The translations under genes were made by a program, and so were the position numbers. DNA of 64,000 nucleotides from Capronia americana. Its lineage: Eukaryota; Ascomycota; Eurotiomycetes; Chaetothyriales; Herpotrichiellaceae. Below are positions 31,922-42,529 of this stretch, piece by piece (the stretch's first letter is position 1; each line of letters opens with the position of its first letter). The stretch lies in contig JADWQD010000008.1 in NCBI GenBank assembly GCA_016110215.1, positions 1,240,001 to 1,304,000 on the forward strand, read 5' to 3'. The notes below the pieces were generated by a model, which was not told the DNA's origin, did not search any database, and was given only the letters and a program-made list of their open reading frames with translations.

Positions 31922-32252
31922 TCAGACGTACACCCCAAATCCGCAAATGGCAAAGACGGCACCGAATCTACAAGGGTGTTACTCGTTGTATAGACATGTC
32001 CCAATCTTGACCTACCCGAACGCCAGTGAAGCAGGAACTCCGAAAATAGGCAATGACAGAGGGCTTTTGTTTAGGGCGAACAGTCCGGTGAAGATCACAC
32101 CTGCAAAGATCAGTACAATATCCAAGAGCCGCGAGTTGATGGAGCTCACCAATGAACAACAGTGACAGTCCAACGAACAGCTGGCTCTCCTTACCAACCG
32201 TAGGCTGGAAAGGGTTGCCCGCAGCTGATTGCCAGACTTCGTAAAGCGACAT
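31922..32252 (-). CDS. OST5: Oligosaccharyltransferase subunit Ost5 (TMEM258 family)
   Basis: A small gene that single-frame scanning misses. Exons 32150-32252, 32016-32100 and 31922-31967 (introns of 49 and 48 nt, GTGAGC to TTGCAG and GTAGGT to TTGTAG) join to 77 residues. The protein starts MSLYEVWQSAAGNPFQP, has two membrane helices (LFVGLSLLFIGVIFTGLF and SLAFGFGAVFAICGF), and ends in FGVYV. That is the same ending as yeast Ost5, and similar to VGIYV of human TMEM258. Ost5 is a small structural subunit of the ER oligosaccharyltransferase that attaches N-glycans. Its start faces GCN5 across 242 bases. Confidence 0.88.
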
Positions 32253-32494
32253 TGACGTGATCCGTGAGGAGATTTAGACCTGAGTGAAAAGCAAGTCGAG
32301 TTTAAGTAGCAGAGGTTGACGCTGAAAACGTTGCTACCGTGCAAGGTGGTCTCTTGCAGGGGAAAAGATACGCGACTGCGGCGGAAAGTATTTCCGGTCC
32401 CCCATCCATCCCCTCCTTCTTGTTTCCCGCAGACTCAACCAGAACACTCGCCACGAAACAAACCACGGCCAGTATAGAGACTGGTTGAGCCATC
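32253..32494. promoter_or_regulatory. Divergent OST5/GCN5 promoter
   Basis: Only 242 bases separate the start codons of OST5 (minus) and GCN5 (plus), so both promoters must share this segment. No clear TATA element is visible. Confidence 0.6.
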
Positions 32495-34051
32495 ATGGCA
32501 CCTATAAACGGCGAACGTGAGTGGCCTGGGTGCGGCAGTATCGCGCGAAATGATTCACTGACCGCATACGATCACAGATACAAAGCGCAAGGCTTCCGAG
32601 GATGCGGCATCCTTCCGATCGAAGAAGGCAAGGACTGAGTCGCCTGTCCTCGACAACGGTGTCAAGCACGAAGAGGTAAATCTCACTCTCTGCGATGTTT
32701 CCACCTTCTCCTCTGTTGGGCAGTTTCTCGCCCGGGAGCGATGATGCCCTGTATCGCTTGGATTCCAATATCTCGACAGACACAGATACGACTTGTTCGG
32801 TCTCGGTCATAGAGGAGCATGGCCGTATGCGCCGCCGCTCTTCTCTCATGCAGCGATTTGCACTGAAAACCACCGGTACTAACGTCTTCTCTGTACAGCC
32901 CGACTCTGACCCTCCCATCACTCCCACGCCGGTCGATTTCCCCCTCAAAGCCGCTGCGGTCGAAGAGAAGCAAGGAGAGATCGAGTTCAGAGTGGTCAAC
33001 AACGACAACTCGAGAGAGAGCAACATCATTTTGACCGGGTTGAAATGTATCTTCCAGAAACAGCTGCCCAAGATGCCCAAGGATTACATTGCTCGACTCG
33101 TATACGACAAGACCCATCTCTCTATCGCCATTATCAAGCAGCCACTTGAAGTAGTCGGGGGAATCACGTATCGACCCTTCAATGCGAGGAAGTTTGCAGA
33201 GATCGTCTTCTGCGCCATCTCCTCCGACCAGCAAGTCAAGGGATATGGGGCGCATCTGATGGCGCATCTGAAAGACTACGTCAAGGCGACGTCTCCGATC
33301 ATGTATTTCTTGACCTATGCCGACAACTATGCTATTGGCTATTTCAAGAAGCAAGGGTTCACCAAAGAGATCACATTGGAGAAATCAATCTGGATGGGAT
33401 ACATCAAAGATTACGAAGGAGGCACGATTATGCAGTGCAGCATGATCCCCAAGATTCGATATCTCGAAGCCCCTCGGATGCTTCAGAAACAGAAAGAAGC
33501 AGTCATGGCCAAAATCCGAGCCGTGAGTAAGTCGCATATCGTACACCCGCCACCCGCTGCATGGAAGAACGGCGTGGTCGAGATCGATCCCATGTCAATC
33601 CCCGCCATCAAAGAATCAGGATGGTCTCCATCGATGGATGAGCTGTCCAGACAACCTAGGCACGGTCCGAACTACAATCAGCTCCTTCATCTGCTCAACG
33701 ACATGCAGAACCATACAGCAGCCTGGCCTTTTGCTCAGCCTGTCAACAAGGACGAAGTGCCGGACTACTACGAAGTCATCAAGGAGCCGATGGATCTGTC
33801 GACCATGGAGGAGCGTCTACAGAACGATTTGTACCCTAGGCCAGAGGACTTCATCAAGGATTCCAGGCTGATCTTCGATAACTGTCGGCGCTACAACAAC
33901 GAGACCACCCCGTACGCCAAGAGTGCGAACAAGCTGGAAAAGTTCATGTGGCAGCAGATCAAGAACATTCCCGAGTGGTCGGTAAGTAACTGCTCCAGTC
34001 GTCATGGTACTGTGCTTCCTACTGACATTGCGACAGCACTTGGCTGAGTGA
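32495..34051 (+). CDS. GCN5: Histone acetyltransferase Gcn5 (SAGA complex)
   Basis: Exons 32495-32516, 32578-32675, 32899-33981 and 34037-34051 give 405 residues. The second intron is 223 nt, with a perfect TACTAAC branch site 18 nt before CTGTACAG. A basic N-terminus (TKRKASEDAA, RSKKART) precedes the GNAT domain: EIEFRVVNNDNSRESNI, FAEIVFCAISSDQQVKGYG (catalytic Glu at about 141, acetyl-CoA loop QVKGYG) and ADNYAIGYFKKQGF. A bromodomain follows at about 295-395 (PDYYEVIKEPMDLSTME, DNCRRYNNE). The last exon is only five codons (HLAE and stop). Gcn5 acetylates histone H3 as the catalytic subunit of SAGA/ADA. The frame from Met 32695 lies inside intron 2 and stays open into exon 3. Confidence 0.95.
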
Positions 34052-34912
34052 TGAATCTGCCCAAATATCTTTGCATCAAGGATGGCGTCTATCAGGGAGT
34101 TGGGCGGTGATTTTGCGCGACTGGAAGGCTGATGACCATTTTTTATACGACATGATACCCAAACTGCATCACAGGCGTGGGATTGACCTTAATCATGAAT
34201 GAGCTCTTGACATGACGACTTTCCTGAATTTACATTGTTGTCGCACAAAGCTAGCGTAATCTGTTATGCCCCTCGTCTGTGCAACCCGTCATTTTAGTAG
34301 CAAACACAATCACAGGGTGTGTACCGGAAGTCCGACTAACAATTAATGGTCGGAGTTGGTGCCTGCAAAATGTTTGGTTGGCAGTGGAGAATGAGTTCGG
34401 AGAGGTGCAGATTGTGAGCGGCGCCAACCAGCCAACCAGAATTGCTGCTACAGGTTGCCCTGGTCGCGTCTAATTCCCAGTTCACAGCCTCACACTCTCC
34501 TTCCGTGCTTCCACCTAGACCACTTCGTGCGGTCCACACCATCTCACTGCGATAGACGATCACTACCTTGTACTATCTCGTTATACATTGCTCTCTTGCC
34601 CGCTGCCTTCACTCCGGCACACTCCCTGCAACGCTAAACAACGATGGCCGCGCTGTGAAGCAAGATCCACCCGTCCGCATTTCACAACCATCTCACATCC
34701 ACCTCACGTCATTTCCGTTTCACCTCGACCTCACCGACCTGAAATTGACAACGGCACTCAGCGCCAGGATTCTTTGCGTCCGGGTAAAGAGTAATAGTGA
34801 ATAGAGGAAACCCCGCGAGTGTTGCGACACCACTGGCCTGCTGGTACAAGCGCGACTTGCTTAGCGGCGCGAGCAACAGTGACTTGGTTGCGCGCTGGGA
34901 TCGACCACAGTA
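34052..34912. other. Intergenic with CT/CA-rich leader
   Basis: 3' flank of GCN5, then a pyrimidine-rich stretch (about 34490-34740) that looks like the promoter and leader of RAX1. No gene seen. Confidence 0.45.
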
Positions 34913-36184
34913 ATGGCACACCACCATGGAATTCGAGGCGAAGATGTCGAGGTGCGCAATCGCCTGCCGACATTGATGGAGGTTCTGGGAAGAAGGACTC
35001 TGGCGCCAGTCGACCTGTTCTCCTTCTACATCTACATGCGCGACCAGCAGCGCTCAGTGGACTATCTTGACTTCTGGTGTGTTTGACAATTGATTTGGAG
35101 GTCTGGAATGGAACTAACCCGCCTACAGGCTTGATGTGTCCCAGCATATGTCTCTATGCCGGCACTACGTCCGCGAACTACGCCGGTCCATGCTCGTGGA
35201 TACTCCCGAGATGGAAAAGACCACCAGCAAAAGGTCATCAGCGCTACTCGAACAATTCGACCTTGGCGAAGGAGTTGATGTAAGAAAGAACGGGCAAGAG
35301 TCCAGAGTGTCCGCCATATTGAGGGGCGACAATTCAGGCGCCCCCAAAACACCACGAAGTAGAGAAGGTGCTGCTGGCGGCCCGACCGAGCGCTCGCCCT
35401 CCCATAGCATGGGATCAGCAAATTCAAGAAATGTGAACCGGCCGTCAGGAGACAGACCGACGCCGCCAGAACTGCCGCAACCTAGCTTCGCCACTTCTAC
35501 TCCTGAAGTAAGGACAGACTCAAATTCTCCGGGACACAGTGTCGCTAGAGCCGACATCAAAGCATCTGCGGAGAAAATTCTCTACACATTCGTCTTACCG
35601 GGTTCGGAAAGGGAAATTGTGCTGCCCGACACGATGCTGAACAGAATCATTCGCGCTATCGAAGAAGAAGGACGAGATGACCCGGAGGTGTTCGACGACG
35701 CTAAGGACTACGTCTTCCAGGCGATGGAAAGAGATGCGTTTCCTGGGTTTTTGCAGGCCAAAGCTTTAGGCAACCTGGTGCCCCTGAGTGTGCTAATCAG
35801 ATTGATCATTGGGCTCACGAGCTTGATGGCTGGCTTCTGGACGGGCTATTACATGATCTTGAGGGATAGGTCCCGATCTACTCGGTGTTGGGTGAGTGCT
35901 TTCCATCTTCCAGCCCTGAAATCTTTGATGCTAATCAAGTCTATCAGATCATCCTTCCATTCACGATCGGGTCATACTTCCTTGTCTCCTACCAATATAA
36001 ACTCGACATCGTCGCCGCATACCTGGGATTTAGTGAATACACCTGGATGAACTGGTCACGGATCAAGGAGCCTTTCGTGCGGAGGTTGCTGCTCACAAGG
36101 GCGACGATGGCGCTCTTTATGTTCATGGCTGTAGCTGTCGGGTTATGTGTGCTTTTTATCTTTGTCCCCGGGACGAGGTTCTAG
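34913..36184 (+). CDS. RAX1: Bud-site selection protein RAX1-like (RGS domain, multispan membrane)
   Basis: Exons 34913-35076, 35129-35891 and 35948-36184 (introns of 52 and 56 nt) give 387 residues. The N-terminal half is an RGS-like fold: LPTLMEVLGRRTLAPVDLFS, YMRDQQRSVDYLDFWLDVSQ, and after a Ser/Pro-rich insert of about 130 residues, ILYTFVLPGSEREIVLP and DAKDYVFQAMERDAFPGFL. The C-terminal half has three to four membrane helices (VLIRLIIGLTSLMAGFW, IILPFTIGSYFLVSYQY, LFMFMAVAVGLCVLFIF). This order, RGS then membrane helices, is that of yeast Rax1, which marks cell poles for bud-site choice. In filamentous fungi the role is presumably polarity, by inference. The start codon follows CACAGTA and fits the exon junction. 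Confidence 0.9.
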
Positions 36185-37212
36185 GCCCGCACGAAGGAAT
36201 GCCCGATGATAATCAATCAGTTGAAATGGAATGACAGGCGTTCAACGGCGAGATGATCAGATAAGTTGATGGGATTGGGTTGGCTTGCGTCGAATTTACT
36301 GTGTCTATATTTCAGCGAGCGTGTCCTGGGATTCAACGGCGTTCTCCTCGACATCGGCCAGCAGGTGTCGAAACAGTGTCCATGAGCGCAACCGCTTGGA
36401 TGCAATCCGGCGAAAGAGCAAGCCTGGGTCGCACAAAACGGGAGACACTCAGCACCAACGAATACAACGCAACCAGATCTTGCAACATAAATCGGGTGCG
36501 GCTCAAGATCGACTTAGATCGATGCAAGAACAAGGCACACAGGGGGGCGAGCTTGGATATGTATGCTGTTAGCTATGCATTCAATTATTCACACACGTGG
36601 AACAAACACATGGGCTCTGATATGAGCTTACGACTCCACTGGAGGCTTCGTTGTGTAACATCCGCCGAGCTCTAATTCATCCATCGGCTTCAAGGCAGCA
36701 TATCATTTCCAGCAGAGGGATCAAGTGCAACTGGACATGGGATCCGCACCGGACGACTGCGCAGGCGGTTCTGACTCCGAGTCTTCAGTACCTAATAGAA
36801 AACGCACTGCTGCTTCGGTCCCGCAGAACCCGGACTCTTCTCTGTTGTCACCTCATGATCCTCTGCGCGCTCCGTGCTTAGTACCGTTCTGATCGTGGGA
36901 AAACGATATCATCATGGGCGTGCACACATTAACTCATGTTCTCGTTGCAGGACCCGGTAGTCCGCTCATACCCACGCTTCCGCCATGTTCAACAGCAAGG
37001 TGGCCGTGTCGGAAGCATGTCAATCCTGCTCGCTAGTAGGACAGAAATTCTCCCAACACAGGGACGCGACGTTGGGGCCTTCCTGGCCTGCCGCTAGTGG
37101 GATGGCCTTCTCTGCCTGGTTCAAGCCGTCTAGTCCCCATGCACACTTCATCTCGTCAACAGCTGTCCAGTTGAAGCCGGTCTCATGTCAGGTTCGCCCT
37201 CGCGTGCAGTGC
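36185..37212. other. Convergent intergenic region, nothing recognised
   Basis: About 1 kb between the RAX1 stop and the CSN7 stop. Short frames only; no RNA gene or repeat seen. Confidence 0.4.
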
Positions 37213-38224
37213 TCACTTCGAACCACGTCCACGATTCCGCTTGGCGCCCCGCGTACCTCCTCCTCCTCGACCCCCACTGCCGCTCCCACCCGCTGGAAAT
37301 CCAGCACTCTCACTAACTCCCTCGTCTAAATCCATTCCTTCATATTCTTCCTCGTAGTCATCATCTTCTCCCTCGATATGCTGATCTAGATCCCGCTTGC
37401 TGCCCTGCTTCTGTCCCGCTCCCCTGGTTACCCGTCCCCCAGCAGCGCCATTGTCATTTAAGGACTTGTCGTTGTTCAAGACCAGCGAGTCAACGAGATC
37501 TTGACGGCTTTTCTCCTTCAGCGCACGTTGTTGGGCTGTGGCGCGGATCGCAGCGATCTGGGCCTCGAGGTCTGAGACCACAGAGACGCAGCGTGATTCC
37601 CATGTTTGCAAGATTTGGAGGAGAGTCGGGAGAGATTGTGGGCGGAGATCGCGGAGGGGGGCGACGGAGATGACGTGGACTGCTGGCGGGGAGGAGGTAG
37701 GGTACAGGCGGGCGGTGAGGAGGTTGCAGTCGATGGAGGCCGTTATCAAGCCTTCCAGTTCGTCGGGGTTGGTGAGTTGGAGGCGGGACAGCAGCGAGGC
37801 ATAGGTTAGGTTGTTGGTGGTGTTGTTGTTTGGTGTAGGCGGAGCGAATGGGGAGGCGAGGGTGAGGAGTGTGAGTTGGCGGAGTTTGAGCGTTTGTTGG
37901 ACATCCAACGGGGGGAGGGACGAGTATGCTGGAGAATTGTGAGTTCTGTAATGTCTCGAAGTAGGCCTGCGATGTACCTTTGTATTCCTCATACGTGCCC
38001 CAGCTGAAGATTTCCAGCAGTGTCAACCAAGGCTCGAATTCTGTTCCCTTCAAAGCTTGTACAGCTGGCAGTTGGAGCAATTCCGTGAATATATATGCTC
38101 CGCGGTCAGAGATGGCACCCTTGATCAGTTCTGCAACGAAGCGTGGTGAGGCGTTCTTGCTGGATGTGATCTGGTAGATGACAGGCTGTATCGCCGCCAG
38201 GGCTTTTGTCTGCACTTGGTCCAT
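37213..38224 (-). CDS. CSN7: COP9 signalosome subunit 7 (PCI domain)
   Basis: Exons 37978-38224 and 37213-37928 (49-nt intron, GTACAT to CTCCAG) give 320 residues. The N-terminal helices (ITSSKNASPRFVAELIKGAI, IFTELLQLPAVQAL, LLEIFSWGTYEEYK) lead into the PCI winged helix: LKLRQLTLLTLAS, TYASLLSRLQLTNPDELEGL, ASIDCNLLTARL. Then comes a coiled helix (SVVSDLEAQIAAIRATAQQR). The C-terminal 75 residues are acidic then Gly/Arg-rich (GGSGSGGRGGGGTRGAKRN), which is not part of the core fold. The signalosome removes Nedd8 from cullins and in fungi controls development and secondary metabolism. The family members CSN7 and eIF3m are similar, but the length and C-terminal coil favour CSN7. Confidence 0.85.
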
Positions 38225-38932
38225 TGCTGAAGCGGGCCTATTGTCCGAACAGGGAGGACAGATAGACGAAGGCAGAGTGATATGGCGGGAGGCTCAGGCA
38301 AGGCTGCGCAAGGCTGTCATGGCGGGCAGTTGTTCTTGGCAGGCACCACGAGGCAACTTGAACAGAGCCATTATGCCGGTATGCAGCTTGTGCTTTATTT
38401 GGATCGGCGCGCCTTCAACTCGCTTTCGGGGGAGATTCTCCACTAGACTCGATTGACCACCGCGTACAGCGGCCATGGGTTCATCACTGTTATTACTGTT
38501 TACGAGTATTCATTGACTCCATAGTGGCATGATCTGCCCCTGTGGCTGTTGTATTGTGGCTGGTGATCGCGCGACGCTGACAGGGAAGTGAGAAACACCC
38601 GAAAACGGAGATGGCGTCGGATTCGGTTTCAGCGCCTGAATCGCTTGCATTTCTCAGCTTCATCCCCGTCTCACCTCTCGCTTCTCGCTTTCCGCACTCA
38701 CTTTGCAACTCGGCGTCCGCTATAGACAGTCCATGACTCGCTTACTGATCGCTCTCGCTTTCTTTCCCGACACTCATTGATCGTTGTTCATTTTCCCACT
38801 TCGACCTGCGTGGATTCCTCTTCGTCCATCATCCAGCTGCCTCGTCCTCCGAAGCCCTTTCACAGAACCATGAGTTTATGATCCTGCGCCTCCGATAATA
38901 CGCACAACAACACGTACCCTATTACCGTCAAA
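38225..38932. promoter_or_regulatory. Divergent CSN7/CCC2 promoter region
   Basis: 708 bases between divergent starts. The part from about 38640 to 38870 is CT-rich, as is common in fungal promoters. No specific copper-response element was identified. Confidence 0.4.
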
Positions 38933-41900
38933 ATGAGCCTCATTGACGATGGCGGCGACCAAGCGCCGCAGCCACATCCGACTCCGGCGCACATGGTCAC
39001 TACCACCCTAAAAGTCGACGGAATGACTTGCGGGGCTTGCACATCTGCAGTAGAGTCTGGGTTCAAAGATCTGGATGGCGCGGGCGCCGTATCAGTCAGC
39101 TTAATGATGGGAAGAGCAGTGGTGCACCATGATCCCAAGAAATTAACACCCGAGAAGATTGCAGAAATCATAGAGGATCGTGGTTTTGACGCCAAAGTCT
39201 TGTCGACCGATATGCCTCTGCCTCCTGCCCTGACCATACAGACAGCGCCGACCGACGCGGGGCCTCAGATCACAACAACCACGATATCGGTGCAAGGCAT
39301 GACCTGCGGTGCCTGCACTTCTTCTGTCGAAGCCGGGTTCAAAGATGTTCCAGGGGTAAAGAGCATGAGCGTCTCACTATTAGCCGAGCGGGCAATCGTG
39401 CAGCATGATGCAAGTGTCATAAGTGCTGAAGCGCTGGCTGACATCATCGAAGACCGAGGGTTTGACGCTACGGTGGTGGACTCAAAACTCCAAGACGCCG
39501 GAAAGGCCACTGAAGGCGAGGCAGATGGCAAAGACCAGTCACATACGTGGAGTACTACGGTCGCCATCGAAGGCATGACCTGTGGGGCCTGCACCTCTTC
39601 CGTCGAAGGCGCCTTCAACAATGTCCCGGGCTTGGTCAAATTCCAAATCAGTCTTCTAGCCGAACGAGCGGTTATTTCACACGATCCAGTAGTCCTGCCC
39701 TCGGAAAAGATCGTCGAACTCATCGAAGATGCTGGATTTGATGCGAGGATCGTCTCTTCCCAGGCTGAGACGAATGCCCTTGGCTCTACAATTGTGTCCC
39801 AGCAATTAAGAATTTACGGTCTTGCGGATGGTCAGACTGCGACAGAGCTGGAAAACATCCTACGGTCGAAGCCCGGCATTGCGAGTGCTGTTGTCAGCCT
39901 TTCCTCCTCTCGGGCCACCATCAACTACGATTCCGCCGTCATCGGTCTACGGATGATCGTTGCAGCCGTCGAGGACGCCGGCTTCAATGCTCTGGTGGCG
40001 GACTCCGAGGACAACAACGCCCAACTAGAATCACTGGCCAAAACCAAAGAAATCCAGGAGTGGAAGAGAGCATTCCTCACATCGTTAGGGTTTGCCATCC
40101 CCGTCCTTTTGATCAGCATGATTATACCCATGTTCCTACCATCTATAAACTTTGGCGGCATTGAAATCATCTCGGGCCTTTTTTTGGGCGACATCATTTG
40201 CTTGGGCCTCACAATCCCTGTGCAATTCGGCGTCGGGAAGCGATTCTACACCTCAGCATACAAGAGTCTAAAACATAAATCACCGACCATGGATGTGTTG
40301 GTGGTCCTTGGTACTTCTACGGCGTTCTTCTTCAGCTGTTTTGCCGTCGTTGTGGCGGTTTTGCTACCCCCTCATACCAAGCCTAGTACCATCTTCGACA
40401 CCAGCACTATGCTTATCACGTTTATCACCTTGGGCAGGTGGCTCGAAAACCGGGCGAAAGGACAGACATCAAAAGCACTGTCGCAGCTCATGTCTCTGGC
40501 TCCCAGTATGGCGACAATTTACGACGATCCGCTATACGCCGAGAGACTGGCCGAAGCTTGGACAGCTCCATCTTCGCCAGTTCTGGAGAAGACTCCAACA
40601 ATGGATGCGAATCTGAGGAGAGTGCCATCCGGCCCTGGCGCGGCAGGCCCATCAGGTCCATCGGCTGTTGAGAAGGTTATTCCCACCGAGTTACTTGAGG
40701 TTGGAGACATTGTTATCCTGCGGCCCGGAGACAAAATCCCTGCAGATGGCATTGTTACCCGTGGCGAAAGCTTTGTGGATGAAAGCATGGTCACCGGTGA
40801 AGCGATGCCCATCCAGAAGAAGAAGGGCAATGCGCTTATTGCGGGCACTGTCAACGGTGCTGGCAAGATCGATTTCAAAGTCACCCGAGCTGGAAAGGAC
40901 ACCCAGCTCAGTCAGATTGTCACCCTCGTACAAGAAGCGCAAACGAGCCGGGCACCCATCCAGCGAATGGCAGATCTTGTTGCAGGCTACTTTGTCCCGA
41001 TCATCATCCTGCTCGGGTTAGTGACCTTTATTGGATGGATGATCCTCAGCCATATCTTGCCAAACCCACCAAGGATTTTCACAGACAAGCAAAATGGTGG
41101 AAAGTTCATGGTCTGCCTGAAACTGTGCATCTCGGTCATCGTCTTCGCTTGTCCTTGCGCTCTTGGGTTGGCCACTCCTACGGCTGTCATGGTCGGCACA
41201 GGAACTGCTTCCCAGCTGGGTATTCTAGTTAAAGGTGGTGCCGCGCTTGAGACCGCCACAAGAATCACTCACATCGTCCTCGACAAGACAGGTACTCTTA
41301 CTTTTGGCAAGCTCAATGTCGCCGATACGAGTTATGCCTCTCTTTGGGACCAAAACGAATGGCGCCACAAACTGTGGTGGTCACTGGTCGCTCTCGCCGA
41401 AGCAGGATCGGAACATCCGATCGCCAAATCTATCGTCGTTGCCGCCAAGGAGAAACTCGGCCTCGAGCCGGAAGACGCCCTGCCAGGCCAAGTTGGCACC
41501 TTTGGCGTCACAGTTGGCCAGGGCGTCTCGGCCGTCATCGAGCTCAACAACCCAGGTGACCAAAGTCAGTACAAAGTTTACGTCGGCAATGCCGCCTTCT
41601 TAGCAAACAAGAAGATCGACATCCCCGCAGAGATTGAGAACTCCGTCAATGCCGCCCTATCGCCCACTACGCGTATGAAATCCAAGACCGGAGTTACCAC
41701 CATTTACGTGGCGATTAACGGCCAATACGCGGGCCACATAGGCCTGTCGGATACACTGAAACCGACAGCTCGCGCCGCAGTCACCGCTCTTCATAAAATG
41801 GGCATCTCCACATCCCTCGTCACGGGCGATACATACAATACGGCCCTCTCCATCGCCGACCTCGTGGGTATTCCCCGCGAAAGCATCCGTGCGTCCGTCT

Positions 41901-42529
41901 CTCCCGGTGAAAAACAATCTATTGTCTCGGATCTACAATCGGCCGGTGAGGTGGTGGCCATGGTTGGCGACGGGATCAACGATTCCCCTGCGCTGGCCAC
42001 CGCGAACGTCGGCATCGGCCTCGTCTCTGGCTCCGACATCGCAGTCGAGGCCGCCGACATCGTGATCATGCGAGCCGACGACCTCTTGAATATTCCCACT
42101 GCACTCCATCTCTGCCGAGTGATTTTCCGCCGGATAAAGATGAATCTTATCTGGGCATGCGCGTACAACGTTATTGGATTGCCCTTTGCGATGGGGATAT
42201 TTTTGCCCCTGGGTTATCATATGCCCCCTTTGATGAGTGCCAGTGCGATGATCTTCAGTTCCATTTCTGTGACACTCAGCTCGTTGGCATTGAAGTGGGT
42301 GGGACGGCCGAAGTGGCTTGACGTCGAACGGCTGGAAAGTGAAGGGAAGAATCTTTCTGCGCCGATGATGGGTGGCAAGCACAAGAGGAGGATTACTGGT
42401 GGAGTGATTGGACACATGAGAGACGTCGTGGGCAGTGTGTTTGAGAGTCAGATCATAAAGAGACGAACTGGGGAGAGGGAACGGGGTGCGTATGTGGCGC
42501 TACAGAACGTGGATGGGGACGCTGTATGA
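38933..42529 (+). CDS. CCC2: Copper-transporting P1B-type ATPase (Ccc2/ATP7 family)
   Basis: Single exon of 1198 residues. Three metal-binding HMA domains carry MTCGAC (Cys pairs 33/36, 125/128 and 217/220). A fourth HMA-like fold at about 285-355 lacks the Cys pair. Membrane part: IPVLLISMIIPMFLP and following helices. Actuator SMVTGEAMP; the CPC metal site ACPCALGLATPT (Cys-740, Cys-742); phosphorylation DKTGT (Asp-784); nucleotide-domain His in GSEHPIA (His-828); hinge MVGDGINDSP (1010-1019). All catalytic motifs are intact. The enzyme pumps Cu(I) into the Golgi lumen to load secreted cuproenzymes. The Cys-x2-Cys and CPC motifs also fit the plasma-membrane copper exporters of some fungi (CrpA-like, which often have extra N-terminal domains), so the location is an inference. 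Confidence 0.93.
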   Translation: MSLIDDGGDQAPQPHPTPAHMVTTTLKVDGMTCGACTSAVESGFKDLDGAGAVSVSLMMGRAVVHHDPKKLTPEKIAEIIEDRGFDAKVLSTDMPLPPALTIQTAPTDAGPQITTTTISVQGMTCGACTSSVEAGFKDVPGVKSMSVSLLAERAIVQHDASVISAEALADIIEDRGFDATVVDSKLQDAGKATEGEADGKDQSHTWSTTVAIEGMTCGACTSSVEGAFNNVPGLVKFQISLLAERAVISHDPVVLPSEKIVELIEDAGFDARIVSSQAETNALGSTIVSQQLRIYGLADGQTATELENILRSKPGIASAVVSLSSSRATINYDSAVIGLRMIVAAVEDAGFNALVADSEDNNAQLESLAKTKEIQEWKRAFLTSLGFAIPVLLISMIIPMFLPSINFGGIEIISGLFLGDIICLGLTIPVQFGVGKRFYTSAYKSLKHKSPTMDVLVVLGTSTAFFFSCFAVVVAVLLPPHTKPSTIFDTSTMLITFITLGRWLENRAKGQTSKALSQLMSLAPSMATIYDDPLYAERLAEAWTAPSSPVLEKTPTMDANLRRVPSGPGAAGPSGPSAVEKVIPTELLEVGDIVILRPGDKIPADGIVTRGESFVDESMVTGEAMPIQKKKGNALIAGTVNGAGKIDFKVTRAGKDTQLSQIVTLVQEAQTSRAPIQRMADLVAGYFVPIIILLGLVTFIGWMILSHILPNPPRIFTDKQNGGKFMVCLKLCISVIVFACPCALGLATPTAVMVGTGTASQLGILVKGGAALETATRITHIVLDKTGTLTFGKLNVADTSYASLWDQNEWRHKLWWSLVALAEAGSEHPIAKSIVVAAKEKLGLEPEDALPGQVGTFGVTVGQGVSAVIELNNPGDQSQYKVYVGNAAFLANKKIDIPAEIENSVNAALSPTTRMKSKTGVTTIYVAINGQYAGHIGLSDTLKPTARAAVTALHKMGISTSLVTGDTYNTALSIADLVGIPRESIRASVSPGEKQSIVSDLQSAGEVVAMVGDGINDSPALATANVGIGLVSGSDIAVEAADIVIMRADDLLNIPTALHLCRVIFRRIKMNLIWACAYNVIGLPFAMGIFLPLGYHMPPLMSASAMIFSSISVTLSSLALKWVGRPKWLDVERLESEGKNLSAPMMGGKHKRRITGGVIGHMRDVVGSVFESQIIKRRTGERERGAYVALQNVDGDAV

